Shown: in pieces, positions 36,620 to 47,920 of the stretch
Position numbering within the stretch: the stretch's first letter is position 1
How the letters are laid out: each line of letters opens with the position of its first letter
Source: Proteles cristata cristata
Taxonomy: Eukaryota; Chordata; Mammalia; Carnivora; Hyaenidae
Direction of reading: 5' to 3'
DNA length: 64,000 bases
Assembly (NCBI GenBank): GCA_017311185.1
Contig: JAESUZ010002888.1
Location: 1,054,001-1,118,000 of the forward strand
Notes under the pieces: generated by a model
Told to the model about the DNA's origin: nothing
What the model saw: only the letters and a program-made list of their open reading frames with translations
The model's database searches: none
Position numbers and translations under genes: made by a program

Positions 36620-36785
36620 AGCGGGGTCTGATAGAACCCTCTATGACGATAAAAACATTCTGCACCCATGTTATTCAATATGGTAAGAACTAACCACATG
36701 CAACTATTGAGCACCTGAATGTGGTCAGTGCAACTGAATTCTTTTTAAATTTTATATAATCACAACTAATTTAAATTTAGATAGA
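36620..36785 (+). mobile_element. Ancient non-autonomous DNA transposon relic
   Basis: 'atgttattcaatatggtaag', 'aaccacatgcaactattgag', 'cacctgaatgtggtcagtgc' and 'aactgaattctttttaaatt' match a common small mammalian hAT-type element whose consensus contains 'agccacatgtggc' and 'ggactgaattttt'-like text. Family name not assigned. Confidence 0.5.
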
Positions 36786-37210
36786 CACAGAGCTGGGAAG
36801 AGAGTGAAAGAGTGAGGCAATTGCCTCAGGCATGTAACATAAAAGAGCACAAAAAATTCAGTAACCATTAGAAAATAAATTTTTAAAACACTATTGTTTT
36901 ATTGTTTATTGTTTTCAAAATCATAATTAATGCCAAAAAAACCCATGATAAACACATATCAAAACTATACATAAATGAAAAATCAGTACCACAGATTTTT
37001 TCCTTTGCTTCTGGCTGCATATGGCCTGACAGAGTGATAGATCTTATTTCTATTTAAAATTTAGTTATTTTATTTATCATGGAGGTTTTTCAGGACATTT
37101 GATTTTTAAAGTATTGCATTAAAATGTATCTTGATTACTGAATTTCTTGGTACCCCCTTAAAGTTTGTGTCTGGGCCTAGGGCTTCACTTACTTCACCCT
37201 AGTCCTAACC
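36786..37210. repeat. Possible second ancient repeat relic
   Basis: 'gtgaggcaattgcctcaggc' followed by A/T-rich text and ending 'gtctgggcctagggcttcac' resembles an old interspersed repeat. Only a loose remembered match. Confidence 0.3.
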
Positions 37211-37592
37211 TTGTATGAGGGGCCAACCCAAACTGGAAGGTACCTGAGGCAATCAAGTTGCTATCAAGAGGCTGGAAGGTCTTGATAAATGCTGCTAAAT
37301 TGGTGGGGGCTCAACATCAGTCTCTGCTTCTGACAGGTTAAGTATCCATTCAGTGCTGGAGTGCTCATTCACCCTTCGTGAGGAAGAGACCATGGCATTG
37401 CTATCCATGGATACCTCCTTCTCTGACAAATGACTGTTGCATTTATGGGCCCTGGCACAGGAATGGCGGAGCTTAGAACACAGGCTGGCTGAAATCCACT
37501 GGCTAAGACATCCTTTTTACCTTATTATTCAGTGCCTCTTCTGCAATAGATGCTCCTTGGTCTCTATTAAAGTGTGGTTTAAAAAAATGCTC

Positions 37593-37800
37593 GGGTGCCT
37601 GGGTGGCTCAGTGGGTTAAGCATCTGACTCTTGGTTTTGGCTCAGGTCATGATCTCATGGTTGGTGAGTTCGAGCCCCATGTCAGGTTCTGTGTTGCCAG
37701 TGTGGAGCCTGCTTGGGATTCTCTTTCTCTCCCTCTCTCTCTGCCCCTCCCCTGCTTACCTTCTCTCTCTTTCTCAAATAAATAAACTTAATAAAAAATA
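37593..37800 (+). mobile_element. CAN-SINE with 10 bp target-site duplication
   Basis: Head 'gggtgcctgggtggctcagt', 'ggctcaggtcatgatctcat', 'tgtggagcctgcttgggatt', TCTC region, AATAAATAAAC tail. AAAAATGCTC at 37583-37592 and 37801-37810 is the duplication. The 'gtggagcctgcttggg' wording marks a subtype distinct from the 'cagagcctggagcctg' copies. Confidence 0.95.
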
Positions 37801-38099
37801 AAAAATGCTCATGTGTTATATATACACGGTGAAAGGCCACCACCTGACTTAGAATAAAAACTGTGAAGAGGGAGGGGGCTGGTGAATGATTTGAAAACAT
37901 TCAAAGAACCTGGGAAAGGGTGGCAGGTATGAATATTACGGCGGGATCAATTGTATCTACTGTAAACACTTACACATTCTGTTCTATCTTGTGTGTACCA
38001 GTAACAAATTCAAGTACTGGCCTGATCCAAAGATCACTGATCTACACATCCACACATTGCAAGTTAAGAATGTATGTTTTAAAGCTAAAAAAAGCAAAA

Positions 38100-38282
38100 C
38101 AGACTGTATTCATTCATTCAACACCTATTTACTGAGTGTATACTACATATCAGTCACTTTTCTAGGTGCTGAGGAAGAAACATGGAACAAAGAAATAAAG
38201 TTCTTGTTCTCTTAGAGCTTAAATTAAACAAATAAGAGAATATATATAAAATTACAGCTCATAATGAAAACCTTAAAAATAG
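38100..38282 (-). repeat. LINE-2 (L2) 3' end, antisense (part 1)
   Basis: 'ttcattcattcaacacctat', 'ttactgagtgtatactacat' and 'tctaggtgctgaggaagaaa' are the reverse of the L2 3' terminus. The element resumes after the L1 at 38283-38515. Confidence 0.8.
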
Positions 38283-38515
38283 ATGGAGGCAAACTATAAG
38301 AGATTCTTAAATACAGAGAACAAACTGAGCATTGCTGGAGGGGTACTGGGTGGGGGAATGGGCTAAATGGGTGATGGGTGTTAAGGAGGGCGCTTGTTGG
38401 GATGAGTTCTGTGTGTTGTATGTAAGTGATGAATCACTAAAGTCTACTCCTGAAACCATTATTACACTATATGTTAACGAATTGGATTTAAATAAAATTT
38501 TTAAAAAATGCAGCA
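38283..38515 (+). mobile_element. Carnivoran L1 3' UTR fragment
   Basis: 'gatggaggcaaactataaga', 'gattcttaaatacagagaac', 'gaaccattattacactat'-type wording ('cctgaaaccattattacact') and a final 'ttaaataaaatttttaaaa'. It is an older L1 3' end than the young copies at 18.6, 22.1 and 63.1 kb, and it interrupts L2. Confidence 0.88.
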
Positions 38516-38890
38516 GGAAAGGGGATAGGTACTCACTGATAAGATGGTATCTAAGCAGAAATTTAAAAAAATGAAGGAAGCCAATCCTGCAGATATTCGA
38601 GGAATGCGCATTCTGAGCAGCAAGGAGGGCAAATGCCCTTAAGCAAAAGCTTTTGTGAGGAACAGCAAAGAGGTCAGCATGTCTGGAGCTGAATGACTAG
38701 GAGGGAGACTGATAAGAAATACAATTAGAGAGATAGTGCAGGGCCAGATTAGGGCTTCTTGGCCAATGTAAGGATTTATGTTTTAGGAGTGATACAGGAA
38801 GCCATTGGAGGGTTTAAACAGGAGCAAGACACTATCTGATTTATATTTGAAAAGAATCATTTTGGCTGTTGTGTGAAAAATAGAGTTGAA
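38516..38890 (-). repeat. LINE-2 (L2), antisense (part 2)
   Basis: 'agcaaggagggcaaatgccc', 'gggccagattagggcttctt', 'agccattggagggtttaaac', 'aggagcaagacactatctga' and 'aagaatcattttggctgttg' are well-known antisense L2 landmarks, continuing from 38282. Confidence 0.85.
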
Positions 38891-38939
38891 AGGATAGAAG
38901 GGTGATTATTACCATAACATCACCATTTAATTTCTCAGG

Positions 38940-40520
38940 CTACTCCTTGAAATGGAAACCCAGTGGATCAGGCAAATGACAGTAGACAATGGTAAATATA
39001 TGCAGGCAGTTGCTATAACTACAGCTACTATAGTTGTGTTTTATGCAGTATCATTGTTAGAGCAGATCAGCACGATGTGGCATGAAGGCTGGGGATGTCC
39101 TATGAAGCTATTGTCCTAATGATCTGTTCTTTTTAATATTCATCATAAATGAATCAAAGCTGGATCAAAGGCAGCTCGCATTCACCTGGCATGGACATCA
39201 GTACACATTCCTGGTCCTGCCCGAGGGATTTGTCACAATGTAGATTGGAGGTGACCTTGACTGACAATTGTCAAACACGAGATGAATTTATTGTATGATG
39301 ATATCATGTTAATCAGATCTAAGGAGCAGGAAAGGCCAGTAATCTGAATGCCTCATTAGGATATGTGTGTTTTAGAGCGCAGGAGAAAAATCCTACATTC
39401 AGAAGCTGGCTTGATCAGTGAAAATTTTAGGGGTTCTAGTGTGTTGTGCACTTCAACACAGTCCCTTCAGAGTGAAGGACAAATTTTGCATCTTATCATA
39501 CTGCTAAGAATGTTTACCCAGCATGCCAGATAGGATTCTGGGTTTTAGAGGTGGCAAGAACCACACTTTGGAATAATGCTTAAATCCTTTGTCAAATGAG
39601 TCAGAAAGCTACCAGTTTTGGCTACCAGTAGGGTCAAGAATAAGAGAAGGTTTTGCTGTAGTTTTGGCTTCAGTGTAAGTGACCTTTATGCCAGAGTTGT
39701 ACTAAGTGGCAAATCCCATACTATTAGAGGCACCATGGTAAATAAGAATGCAGTGCAGGTTCTCTGTCAAGCCCTGCACAGAGAATTGTTGCAAAAACCC
39801 TAGCGTTCTAGATCAAAGCCATACTATTGTAGTGGAGTTTGCATCATAGAAAGCAGTTTCTGGTATGCTACTTGGCTCTAGAAAGACCCAAGGTCTGACC
39901 ATGGACGTCAGTTGGCCACATGACTGGAGCTCTCCCTCATGAACTTGATAACACAAAGTATATTGTCTGGTAGGCAGAGCAACAATTCACCGAAAAATTG
40001 CATTTGTCCATTATGAGGAGGTAGGGTTGCTGCTATACAATGAGGAAGCAAGACATATTTTAAAGCGTGGGGGATCCACTTCAGCATTTGATTGCTTGCT
40101 TGTTTGTTTCATCATACCCAGGATTAACTTCAAATGGTTGATTACAGAAAACACAGCCTGTTAAGGGCAGAGGAATCAAGACTGGAGGTCAGAGACGCTT
40201 CAGCAGCAAGCCACCTAGCCTAACAGAACTGATTATCAAGAATGAGGGATATTTGAAATGAGTGGTAGCAGAAGATGATGAATCATTTATGGCTTTGGCA
40301 GTTGTAAGAGCACGAGCTTGTCCTACTAATCCATGTGTTTTAATTTTTTCTCAGAAATATGGCCAATCATCATTTATTAGTATCCATGACAGGATAGAAT
40401 GAGTTCATATGGATCTGAGTGGTTCAACTGATGGACCATAGCAGTTGCTGCCAATGTTGCACCAAAATCCAATCTGGCTTCTTTCATGGTTTCAGTACAT
40501 GAATCCTTAAGCTTCTGGGC
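38940..40520 (+). mobile_element. Decayed ERV-L-like pol relic
   Basis: Plus-strand translation of this stretch resembles the pol gene of the old ERV-L class of endogenous retroviruses. A Tyr-Asp-Asp triplet typical of a reverse-transcriptase active site is encoded at 39294-39302, and downstream text near 39850-40010 resembles the following RNase H-linked part. The frame is broken by many stops and shifts: the longest open piece is about 61 codons. No env, no paired LTRs and no functional product are visible. Ancient fossil. Edges are uncertain. Confidence 0.55.
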
Positions 40521-41530
40521 AGTTTTGTGTCTAAAATCCTGTAACTGTGATTCTCTTTGGAGAACTGCCTTTGGCTTCCTAGACAGCTTTACCTACATGT
40601 GAAGAGAGTCAAAGTACCTGGAAGTTCTCCTCTTTGTAGGAGACCCTGAACTCATCAATGGCTGGTAGGCAAGGATGAAAGCCCTGTGTCTGGGTCTCAG
40701 GTGGGAACAACTTCTAGTTCGTTTCATACTGCAGGGCCCCCTTGCAGGATCAGGGGAACTTTTCTTGACTTCTTCCTCTTCCCCGTCCTGCTTCTCCCAC
40801 TCCTTTGATGGCTTCTCCTGAGCTTCTGTGGTTTCTCCATAGTAAATTATTGCCAAAAAATGTCATTTTAGGACCTATTTCTGGGCAATCTGACCTAAGA
40901 CAGATTTCTATTATACAGTGATATAGAAAATTTAAGTAGGGTATTTGAGCTTGGAATACAGAGCAGAAATCTGGGATAGTAATATCTATTTGTGAGTTGT
41001 TGGCATACTGTATATAGTCATGAGGCTAGATGAGATCACCTAAGGAGTGAGTGTATATAAAGAAAAGCCTCAGAATATAAGGTTTCAGGCTTTCTTAATC
41101 TTTTACCACAACCTTTACCAATTCAACTAAATTTATACTCACTTCCTCAGCTTTGGTCTCAGGAAAGATCCTGACTCAGGCTCTATAACAGTTCTCAAAT
41201 TAGTCTACCTCATTACTACTTGTTCCCTAATTATGCATCCCATTTTACCCATCAAACTTACCCTCTAAAGGTATATAGTCTGAGGGTATAGGTCCCCTAT
41301 ACAAGCAAACCAAGATGGAGCTCTCAATAAGTCAGAACATTAGACACCTGTTCAGAGATGCAAATACTTGGCTCAGATTCAGCTGAAAGAATTCCCAATA
41401 CATTATCCATTTAGGGAACACTTCCACTTTGACCTTGCTGGAAAGTAAGTTATAATATTAAATGCATATCTGGCAAAAAATGGATAGATGAAGATTTACA
41501 TAGTAAAATCAAAGTATGTATTTGATCAAA
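40521..41530. other. Unassigned DNA
   Basis: Possibly further retroviral relic at 40521-40860, where an 87-codon minus-strand frame overlaps. I cannot support any specific call. 41090-41290 may contain diverged old repeat text. Nothing firm. Confidence 0.35.
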
Positions 41531-41539
41531 AGAAAACAT

Positions 41540-41622
41540 CTATTTAAAATGCTATCGCTTCTATAATGCCTTGTACACACAGTATATCCTTAAAAAATGT
41601 TTGTTGAATAAATTGTATTGAC
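41540..41622 (+). repeat. L2 3' terminus fragment
   Basis: 'cttgtacacacagtatatcc' followed by 'aaaaaatgtttgttgaataa' is the L2/MIR-type 3' end. Confidence 0.6.
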
Positions 41623-42558
41623 TATACCATGCATCTTTATTTACTGCAGACTAAACTAGGTACATGAATAAGAGAAGAGAAATCTTTAGAAATACTATTT
41701 TATATACTGTATACCATCTTTCCTTTACATTATATATGATATTTCTAGGTAAAGACCAACAGAATAATTTTGATGAATCTTGTCAAGTAAATGAAGTGTA
41801 GGGGATATAACAGGAAATAATGCAAACACCGAAATATTTTGTTAAGGTGGTGGCTTTTGAGTTTCTTTTCATAAGTAGATTAAATTCTGTGATCTGCTTC
41901 CCACATAGACCAAAAAGCCTGAAGTGTTTTATTTAAAAGAAAATTCTAGATGTTGATCTCAATTCAAAGTACAAGGCTTTCTTTCCTTTTGACAGTTTTC
42001 TTTTGAAAGATTTTTCTTGTGAAATACATATTATGCTGTTGCTAGTTGAATATAATGACTCCTCACCCTAGAAGAAATAAAAGAAAGGCCAAATTTGGCT
42101 AATTTTACATCTTGAGGAACATATCTGTGAGCCATATGTGTGTTAAAGAGCAGCAACCAGCAATAATATCAAAAGCAGCTTTTCAAAAAACTAACAAAAA
42201 AATTAAGTGATGGATAAGGAAATGCTGCCATGTTCACACTGAAGATATTCTGACAATCTCACATCCATTGTTTAAACCTGTATAGCTTCTCTGTAGCCTT
42301 TGGATCAATTTTAGCATATTCAACACATATAAATCCTATTAGAATAGAAAAAAAGAGAAAATCACAGGTCTGTCTTATATGTCCTAAAACAAACTAGAAA
42401 TATAGACTAAGAAAAAATTAAAAGGTTGAGTGGCCAGAAAACTCAAAGTATAACACTCAAAGTATAACTGAGATTAAATAATATAGGGTATAAAGATCAC
42501 AGATAAAACTAGGAGAAAATTTTTAATGCTTATTAACAATTCAACATTTATTATTTAT
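41623..42558. other. Unique AT-rich DNA with a 14 bp duplication
   Basis: No repeats or exons recognised. ACTCAAAGTATAAC occurs twice in perfect tandem at 42441-42454 and 42455-42468. Confidence 0.5.
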
Positions 42559-42571
42559 CCCACACTTGTAT

Positions 42572-42787
42572 GTTTCTTTTTTTTTAATGTTTTATTTATT
42601 TCTGAGAGAGAGAGAGACAGCGTGAGCAGGGGAGGGTCTGAGAGAGGGAGAAACGGAATCTGAAGCAGGCTCTAGGCTCTGAGCTGTCAGCACAGAGCCT
42701 GGTGCAGGGCACAAACCCACAAACCATGAGATCATGACCTGAGCCAAAGTCGGACGCTTAACCTACTGAGCCACCCAGGCGCCCCCA
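42572..42787 (-). mobile_element. CAN-SINE with target-site duplication
   Basis: Minus-strand full-length copy from 'ttttaatgttttatttattt' to 'gagccacccaggcgcccc' with intact CpGs. CACACTTGTAT flanks it at about 42561-42571 and 42788-42798. Confidence 0.95.
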
Positions 42788-43169
42788 CACTTGTATATGT
42801 TATATTCACAACTGTGAGATCATGTTTATACAATTCTGATTAGCAAAAAGTATAATGTTCAGTTCCAGACATATTTACTGAAAAAAGTCTCAAGGACCTT
42901 GATGGGTCCCAAATCCATCCCTATATTTCCAAGACAGATGCTACTTGTCTGTTCTACTAAAGAGAACATATCCTATTATTCAAGGTTCCATTTCAAAGGC
43001 CCTTAAAACCATTTATGTATCTTTCTCCTTATAATTTATGTTTTCTAGCTACCATGCCTCATACTTAGATCCCTTTAAGCATACTTTCTTGGCAGTTGAT
43101 CAAGATACACCCATTCTTTATATAGCATTCTTCCAAAAAACCATCTCAGGTGCTATCCTGTCCCCACCT

Positions 43170-43660
43170 CACGGAAGTGATCATTCAACTCCCACAGTCT
43201 TCTGTCTTTACATTTTGGCTAGCACAGAAAGGGTTCCCGTGACCGCACCCAGTTCCAGTGATTTCCTAGGCAGTTCACAGGACTAACTTAGAGTCATAAG
43301 CGTGGCTATGTTTACTGAAGCAAAAGGGTACAAAGCACAATCAGCAAAAGGAAAAGGCATAGGGGGTGAAGTTTAGAGGAAGTCAGGAGCAAAGGTCCAA
43401 ATTTACTCTCAGTGGAGTCAAACAGGATGCACTTAAATCCTGCAGCAAGAAGTGTGACAACAGATGTGAAGAGCTATCTACCAGGGGAATTCATTAGAAA
43501 CTCAGTGCCCAAAGTTTTCATTGGGGGCTGGTCACATGGGTACCCATTGCTTAGCATGTACCCAAATTCCAGACTTCCATAAGGAAGACAAATATTTTGG
43601 ATAAACCACATTTTATTTTCGCAGTTCAGGCACTGTGAACTATTTTTATAATTTAGGGTG
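43170..43660. mobile_element. Probable ancient LTR-like relic
   Basis: Landmarks of an old mammalian LTR-type repeat: 'gtacaaagcacaatcagcaa' with 'aaggaaaaggcatagg', 'agtggagtcaaacaggatgc', 'gtgacaacagatgtgaagag', 'cagtgcccaaagttttcatt', 'gggggctggtcacatgggta'. Related in style to the relic at 10385-11115. Subfamily not assigned. Confidence 0.5.
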
Positions 43661-44218
43661 GTACACTATCCCTGAAATCCAAGTCCCCAGATGCCAGCCA
43701 AGACCTGACCTTACAGCAGGCCTTTTGGAGATAAGAGTCTCCGGCCTGCTCTGTTATCTTTTTTTGCATCAGTTCTACTTAATTAATTTATATATGTGTA
43801 TATCTCATATATATATGGGATCTCAACTCCTTCATTGTAAGCTCACTGAGTACGTGGAAGTCCTCATTTCCAGTACAGAGTATGATTACTGATGGGTGAT
43901 ATTCCACAAATATTGATGATTAGAGAGATCTGCTAGTTCATTAAAGAATTGTAAGAAATGAGCAGGAGAGCAGGCTCAATAGTGTGGTGGACAGTCCCGC
44001 TCTCCCACGGGGGACACAATCCTCTGTAATGTCTGCAATTTTCCTGTATCAAACAATGGAGAATGATACAAACTTGATAAAAATTAAGAAAGATGCTCAA
44101 TATGAGTAATATTGCTACTGAGCTAAGATAATGTATTATTGTTAAATATATACATCTATAGGTATATACGTGTAACTTTTTTAGGAAACAGAAATATCAC
44201 TATTTTACTATGTCATAA
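43661..44218. other. Unique DNA, nothing recognised
   Basis: No repeat or exon recognised. An 85-codon plus-strand frame (43635-43892) is unassigned. Confidence 0.45.
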
Positions 44219-44234
44219 CATCTTACTTAATTTT

Positions 44235-44449
44235 TTTTACTGCTTAGTTTTGAGAAAGAGAATGAGAGAGAGAGTGAGCACGAATGAGCAGGGGTGGGCA
44301 GAGAGAGAGGAAGACACAGAATCCAAAGAAGACTCCAGGCTCTGAGCTGTCAGCACAGAGCCTGATGCAGGGCTCGAACTCACTAACCATGAAATCATGA
44401 CCTGAGCTGAAGCTGGATGCTTAACTGTCTGAGCCACCCAGGCACCCTG
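44235..44449 (-). mobile_element. CAN-SINE with target-site duplication
   Basis: Minus-strand copy ending 'gagccacccaggcaccctg'. TCTTACTTAATTTT occurs at 44221-44234 and again from 44450, marking the insertion. Confidence 0.95.
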
Positions 44450-44559
44450 TCTTACTTAATTTTACCAGCCTATTATTTATTCTTATTCCACTCAGAACAC
44501 ATGCATATATTATAGCCTATGCCCCAAATTCGCTTACTTACAAAAAGATTTATGGAGCA

Positions 44560-44765
44560 CTTATTTGGTGCTGTCACTGTGATATAAATATGAAGAGCTC
44601 CATAATAAGCTAACACTTGCATAGTGCCAGGCACTGTTCTAAACACTAATCCAAGAGGTAGATACTATATTTTCCTTTCACAGGTAAAGTTATTAAGAAA
44701 GTTAAATAACCCACCTAAGTAGTTTCTTTGGAATCCATGCTCTTAATTACTCTGTAATTAATCAC
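44560..44765 (-). repeat. MIR SINE
   Basis: Reverse MIR wording: 'catagtgccaggcactgttc', 'acaggtaaagttattaagaa', 'cctaagtagtttctttggaa' and a decayed head. Confidence 0.65.
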
Positions 44766-44844
44766 ACCTTTGAAAAGCTCATAGTTGTTTTTTTTTTTTT
44801 TTTTTTTTTTGTGACTTAACTACCACTTTAAAAGTTAAAGGACG

Positions 44845-45052
44845 TAGGGCGCCTGGGTGTCTCAGTCAGTTAAGCGTTTGACTCTTGATCTCTGCTCAGG
44901 TCATGATCTTATGGTTCATGAGATCAAGCCCCACACTGGGGCCTGCACTAAAGGTGTGGAGCCTGCTTGGGATTCTCTGTCTTGCTCTCTCTGACCCTTT
45001 CCTGCTCACACACATATACGCTCTCTCTCAAAAATAAAATTAAACATTTAAA
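44845..45052 (+). mobile_element. CAN-SINE with 14 bp target-site duplication
   Basis: Head 'agggcgcctgggtgtctcag', 'ctgctcaggtcatgatctta', 'gtggagcctgcttgggattc', tail. AAAAGTTAAAGGAC at 44830-44843 and 45053-45066. A poly-T run of about 24 bp (44788-44811) lies just upstream. Confidence 0.95.
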
Positions 45053-45066
45053 AAAAGTTAAAGGAC

Positions 45067-45685
45067 TCAAATATTGCTAGATTTTGCCACTTCACACTTG
45101 GTAAGTTATATGGTCCTGATGAAAAGTTTATCACTTAGTAATTCATGAAAAAGTTGTGAGAAGTCAACAATGTATTTAGCATTTGTGGCTGTCATTCTGA
45201 ACGTGAATAAAATGTTTATTTAAATAAAATAAACATGCACACAGAAATCTTTTTATCTCTGTGGGTGTCTGATAGTTGAGTTTCTGCTATTGCACAATTA
45301 GACTATTTAAGAAGAGAGCTTTTCATTTCCCTCTGCATATTATGCATTTTTGTCATTAATTGCCTCCCACATAGGGATGCAATTAATCTATATCAGAGCG
45401 TGGAAGAACTCACAGAAGGGAAACCACACTCCTGACTTTTTTATTTCTCAAAGAATAAATTAAAAGGTGAAAAGTTATAAACAAGCTGCATTACATCAAA
45501 CTCAAACAGCCGCTGGGAAATGCAATATAGCTGTACCCCTGGATCATGAAACAATATCCGGTGTGACAAAGGAGATGTCAGTATGTTTACAAGTTTCTAG
45601 GTCAACATGAACATTCAAGTTCAGAAAGGTGACAATGTTCTGCAAGTTGCAGGCAAGGCCCTTCATGATGTGACTAAGATGGAAG
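45067..45685. other. Unique DNA, conserved-noncoding-like
   Basis: No repeat recognised. 45290-45440 is rich in homeodomain-type ATTA/TAAT motifs ('cattaattgcc', 'gatgcaattaatc'), which is a weak hint of a developmental enhancer. Confidence 0.3.
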
Positions 45686-45689
45686 ATAT

Positions 45690-45870
45690 TTGAAAGGTAT
45701 TGTTTTTAATTTACAGCCACTTAAGGAAACCTTCAAGTGACTGATACCATCACCTTCATGTCACGGAAGAGGGACTGTATCTCAGGGAGGTTAAGTGAAT
45801 GTCTCACGGTCACATAAGAAGCGACAGCACAGCAACTTACATTCTGATCCTCTTTGTCTAGAATTAGTAC
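45690..45870 (-). repeat. MIR SINE
   Basis: Reverse MIR: 'gggaggttaagtgaatgtct' then 'cacggtcacataagaagcga', and the decayed head 'cattctgatcctctttgtct'. Confidence 0.7.
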
Positions 45871-47199
45871 TAGATCGCATTGCTGCTCAAATATAGCTAT
45901 GAAGGTCCCCAGATTTGGATATAATTATAAATGTTCAGTCTCAGTCTCATGTATTGAGATACAATTTTCTGTGGGTCTCTTGTATCTCTGCAGGTCTTGT
46001 ATGCAGAATTGTCGATAGCTTTAGTGCTGAACTATCTTTGTAAGGACGTTTGCATCATGGCTAAGATCAGAATATAGAAACATTGTCACACAGAGCAATG
46101 GACAGGCATACTTACCATCTATTAAAAATATGAGAGCTTCCTAAGTGTAGGGTTGCATTCCTATCACTAATGCAGTGTGTTTGCAAGTGTCACTGGACCA
46201 TCTTGGCATTGTCTCTGAAGAACTGGCCTCAGGAAACCAGCTTAAGAAAGTGCTGACATTCTGCTGCCTACTGCTATTTTTTCAACGAGTAATAAAATTG
46301 TTTCTGAAAACAAAACAAAACACTTCCCTAAACTGGAAGTGGATCTATGTTCTATAGTGCTTATAGTTGACAACTATTTGGGGGACTCCCCTGAAGGGAA
46401 AGAACATAAAATTCCATATACAAAATTAAGTTGAGGGCCGTGGAGGGTGGTAGTAAGTGAGTGGCACTGGAGACCAAACCCTATTCGTGGTAAATCAATC
46501 TTTGTCTGAATTACATTTTTGGAAGACATCATTTTCCACTTTGACAAATGGCTCTAGATGACTTCTCACTCCCCCAAACACAGAGTCTATAGACTGCACT
46601 GTGCCTCCTTTTAGAGAATAGCCTGTAATTTTTGTTTTCTAGGCAAAATAGAAATTTAGAGTATCTCTGCCGTGCCATAATTTTTGTTGACACTCTGATG
46701 TTTTGCTTAGAATTAAGACGGTCTAGGGAGTATTTTGTTTTTTCACCCATTGACTCTACAAAACAAATATGAGCAAACTAATGTCTTAAATTATTTCTAA
46801 AACCTATCCTGGTTAAATACCAGCATAGTTGAGCCTAAGCTTGGGGAAAAACTGAATTCATGGAAATTGTACCATGAATGTTGATACAATTTCAAGTTGG
46901 GTATGTGACAGCTCTGTGATGCTTGAAATGAGAGGAAAAAAATACTTTGCATGACACTCTGAAAGTATCAAGTTATCTTTTGCATATAGTGGCTTAAAAG
47001 GAAAAATAACACATCTTGTTGTATGCAATCATGACTTTCATCACAGCAAAAGCCTAAAATAGTCAAAAACCATTAACAAGTCATATTTGTGTACTGCTCA
47101 TAGATAATAATTATAGGTTAAACATTATAAAATATTTACTCAAACTCAAAAAACATGAAAGTCAATAGATAATTAAACAAATGAATACAGTTTACTTAC
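45871..47199. other. Unique DNA, likely intron 3' of the exon candidate
   Basis: No repeat or gene recognised. On the minus strand this follows the donor site of the exon at 47200-47250. Confidence 0.4.
47194..47199 (-). promoter_or_regulatory. Splice donor of the 51 nt exon
   Basis: Reverse complement reads GTAAGT after AAAA, matching the consensus U1-pairing sequence. Confidence 0.55.
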
Positions 47200-47250
47200 T
47201 TTTGAAATATTACTTGATCGACTTGCAGATCGCCCTGGGGATTTTTCATT
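47200..47250 (-). CDS. Candidate internal coding microexon, 51 nt
   Basis: On the minus strand this 51 nt block is framed by a strong acceptor (pyrimidine-rich TTTTATTTTTCAG ending at 47251) and a consensus donor, AAA|GTAAGTAAA, starting at 47199. A branch-point-like TTAATC lies about 27 nt before the acceptor. The length is 17 codons, so inclusion or skipping keeps frame. In phase 0 it reads NEKSPGRSASRSSNISK, rich in Ser, Arg and Lys and resembling a disordered linker with basophilic-kinase-type RSxS sites. A second frame is also open (MKNPQGDLQVDQVIFQK), and the third has a stop. Two CpGs survive in an AT-rich neighbourhood, hinting at constraint. I do not recognise the protein. The exon is probably an alternative cassette of a large minus-strand gene whose other exons lie outside the window. 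The splice sites are seen directly; the coding role and phase are inferred. Confidence 0.55.
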
Positions 47251-47263
47251 CTGAAAAATAAAA
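47251..47263 (-). promoter_or_regulatory. Splice acceptor of the 51 nt exon
   Basis: Reverse complement reads TTTTATTTTTCAG, an uninterrupted pyrimidine-rich tract and AG immediately before the exon. Confidence 0.55.
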
Positions 47264-47715
47264 TTACAGACATTGATTAAGAATATAACAATAGTCTTTA
47301 CTGCAGAAAAAAGCCCAGTGCTGGCCAACGTCTCTATATTTTTCTGGTTGATAAATATACAAATTGCTTATACACAATGGCTTTCCTCTTAACAGATTTT
47401 ATTTCTTTAGTGCAGACCAGCGTCCTTGTGAAAATGTTTCAGTTACTATCAGGATATAAATCAGATGTGGGGTATTTATGTCCAGGAAATGCTTATTTTT
47501 CTGGAAAAATGTATGCAGTTGCTTTGAAATAAATTAGAAAATAGATATATAGCCCATTATTTCCTCTTTATTTTTGCTACCGTGGCATTCTGAGTAAATT
47601 CTGTTTCTAATCAGTAAATATTGCATACCAGGTACATGGTACATACCTCTAAGTCCTGTTATTTTAAAATACATTCTGATTCATCTTTTCTGTTATTTTA
47701 CTTTTATTCTATATT

Positions 47716-47909
47716 TTTAACGTTTATTTATTTTTGGGAGAGAGAGTGTGCGTGTGAGCAGGGGAGGGACATAGACAGGGGACAGAGGCCTGAAGCAGGT
47801 TCTGTGCTGACAGCAGAGAGCCCAATGCGGGGCTCAAACCCATGAATCCTGAGAGCATGACCTGTGCCGAAGTCAGACGCTTAACCGACTGAGCCATCTA
47901 GATGCCCCT
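47716..47909 (-). mobile_element. CAN-SINE, head facing right
   Basis: Minus-strand copy: 'aacgtttatttatttttggg', 'ggttctgtgctgacagcaga', 'gagcatgacctgtgccgaag', ending 'ctgagccatctagatgcccc'. Its head abuts the head of the next SINE. Confidence 0.92.
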
Positions 47910-47920
47910 CTGTTACTTCA

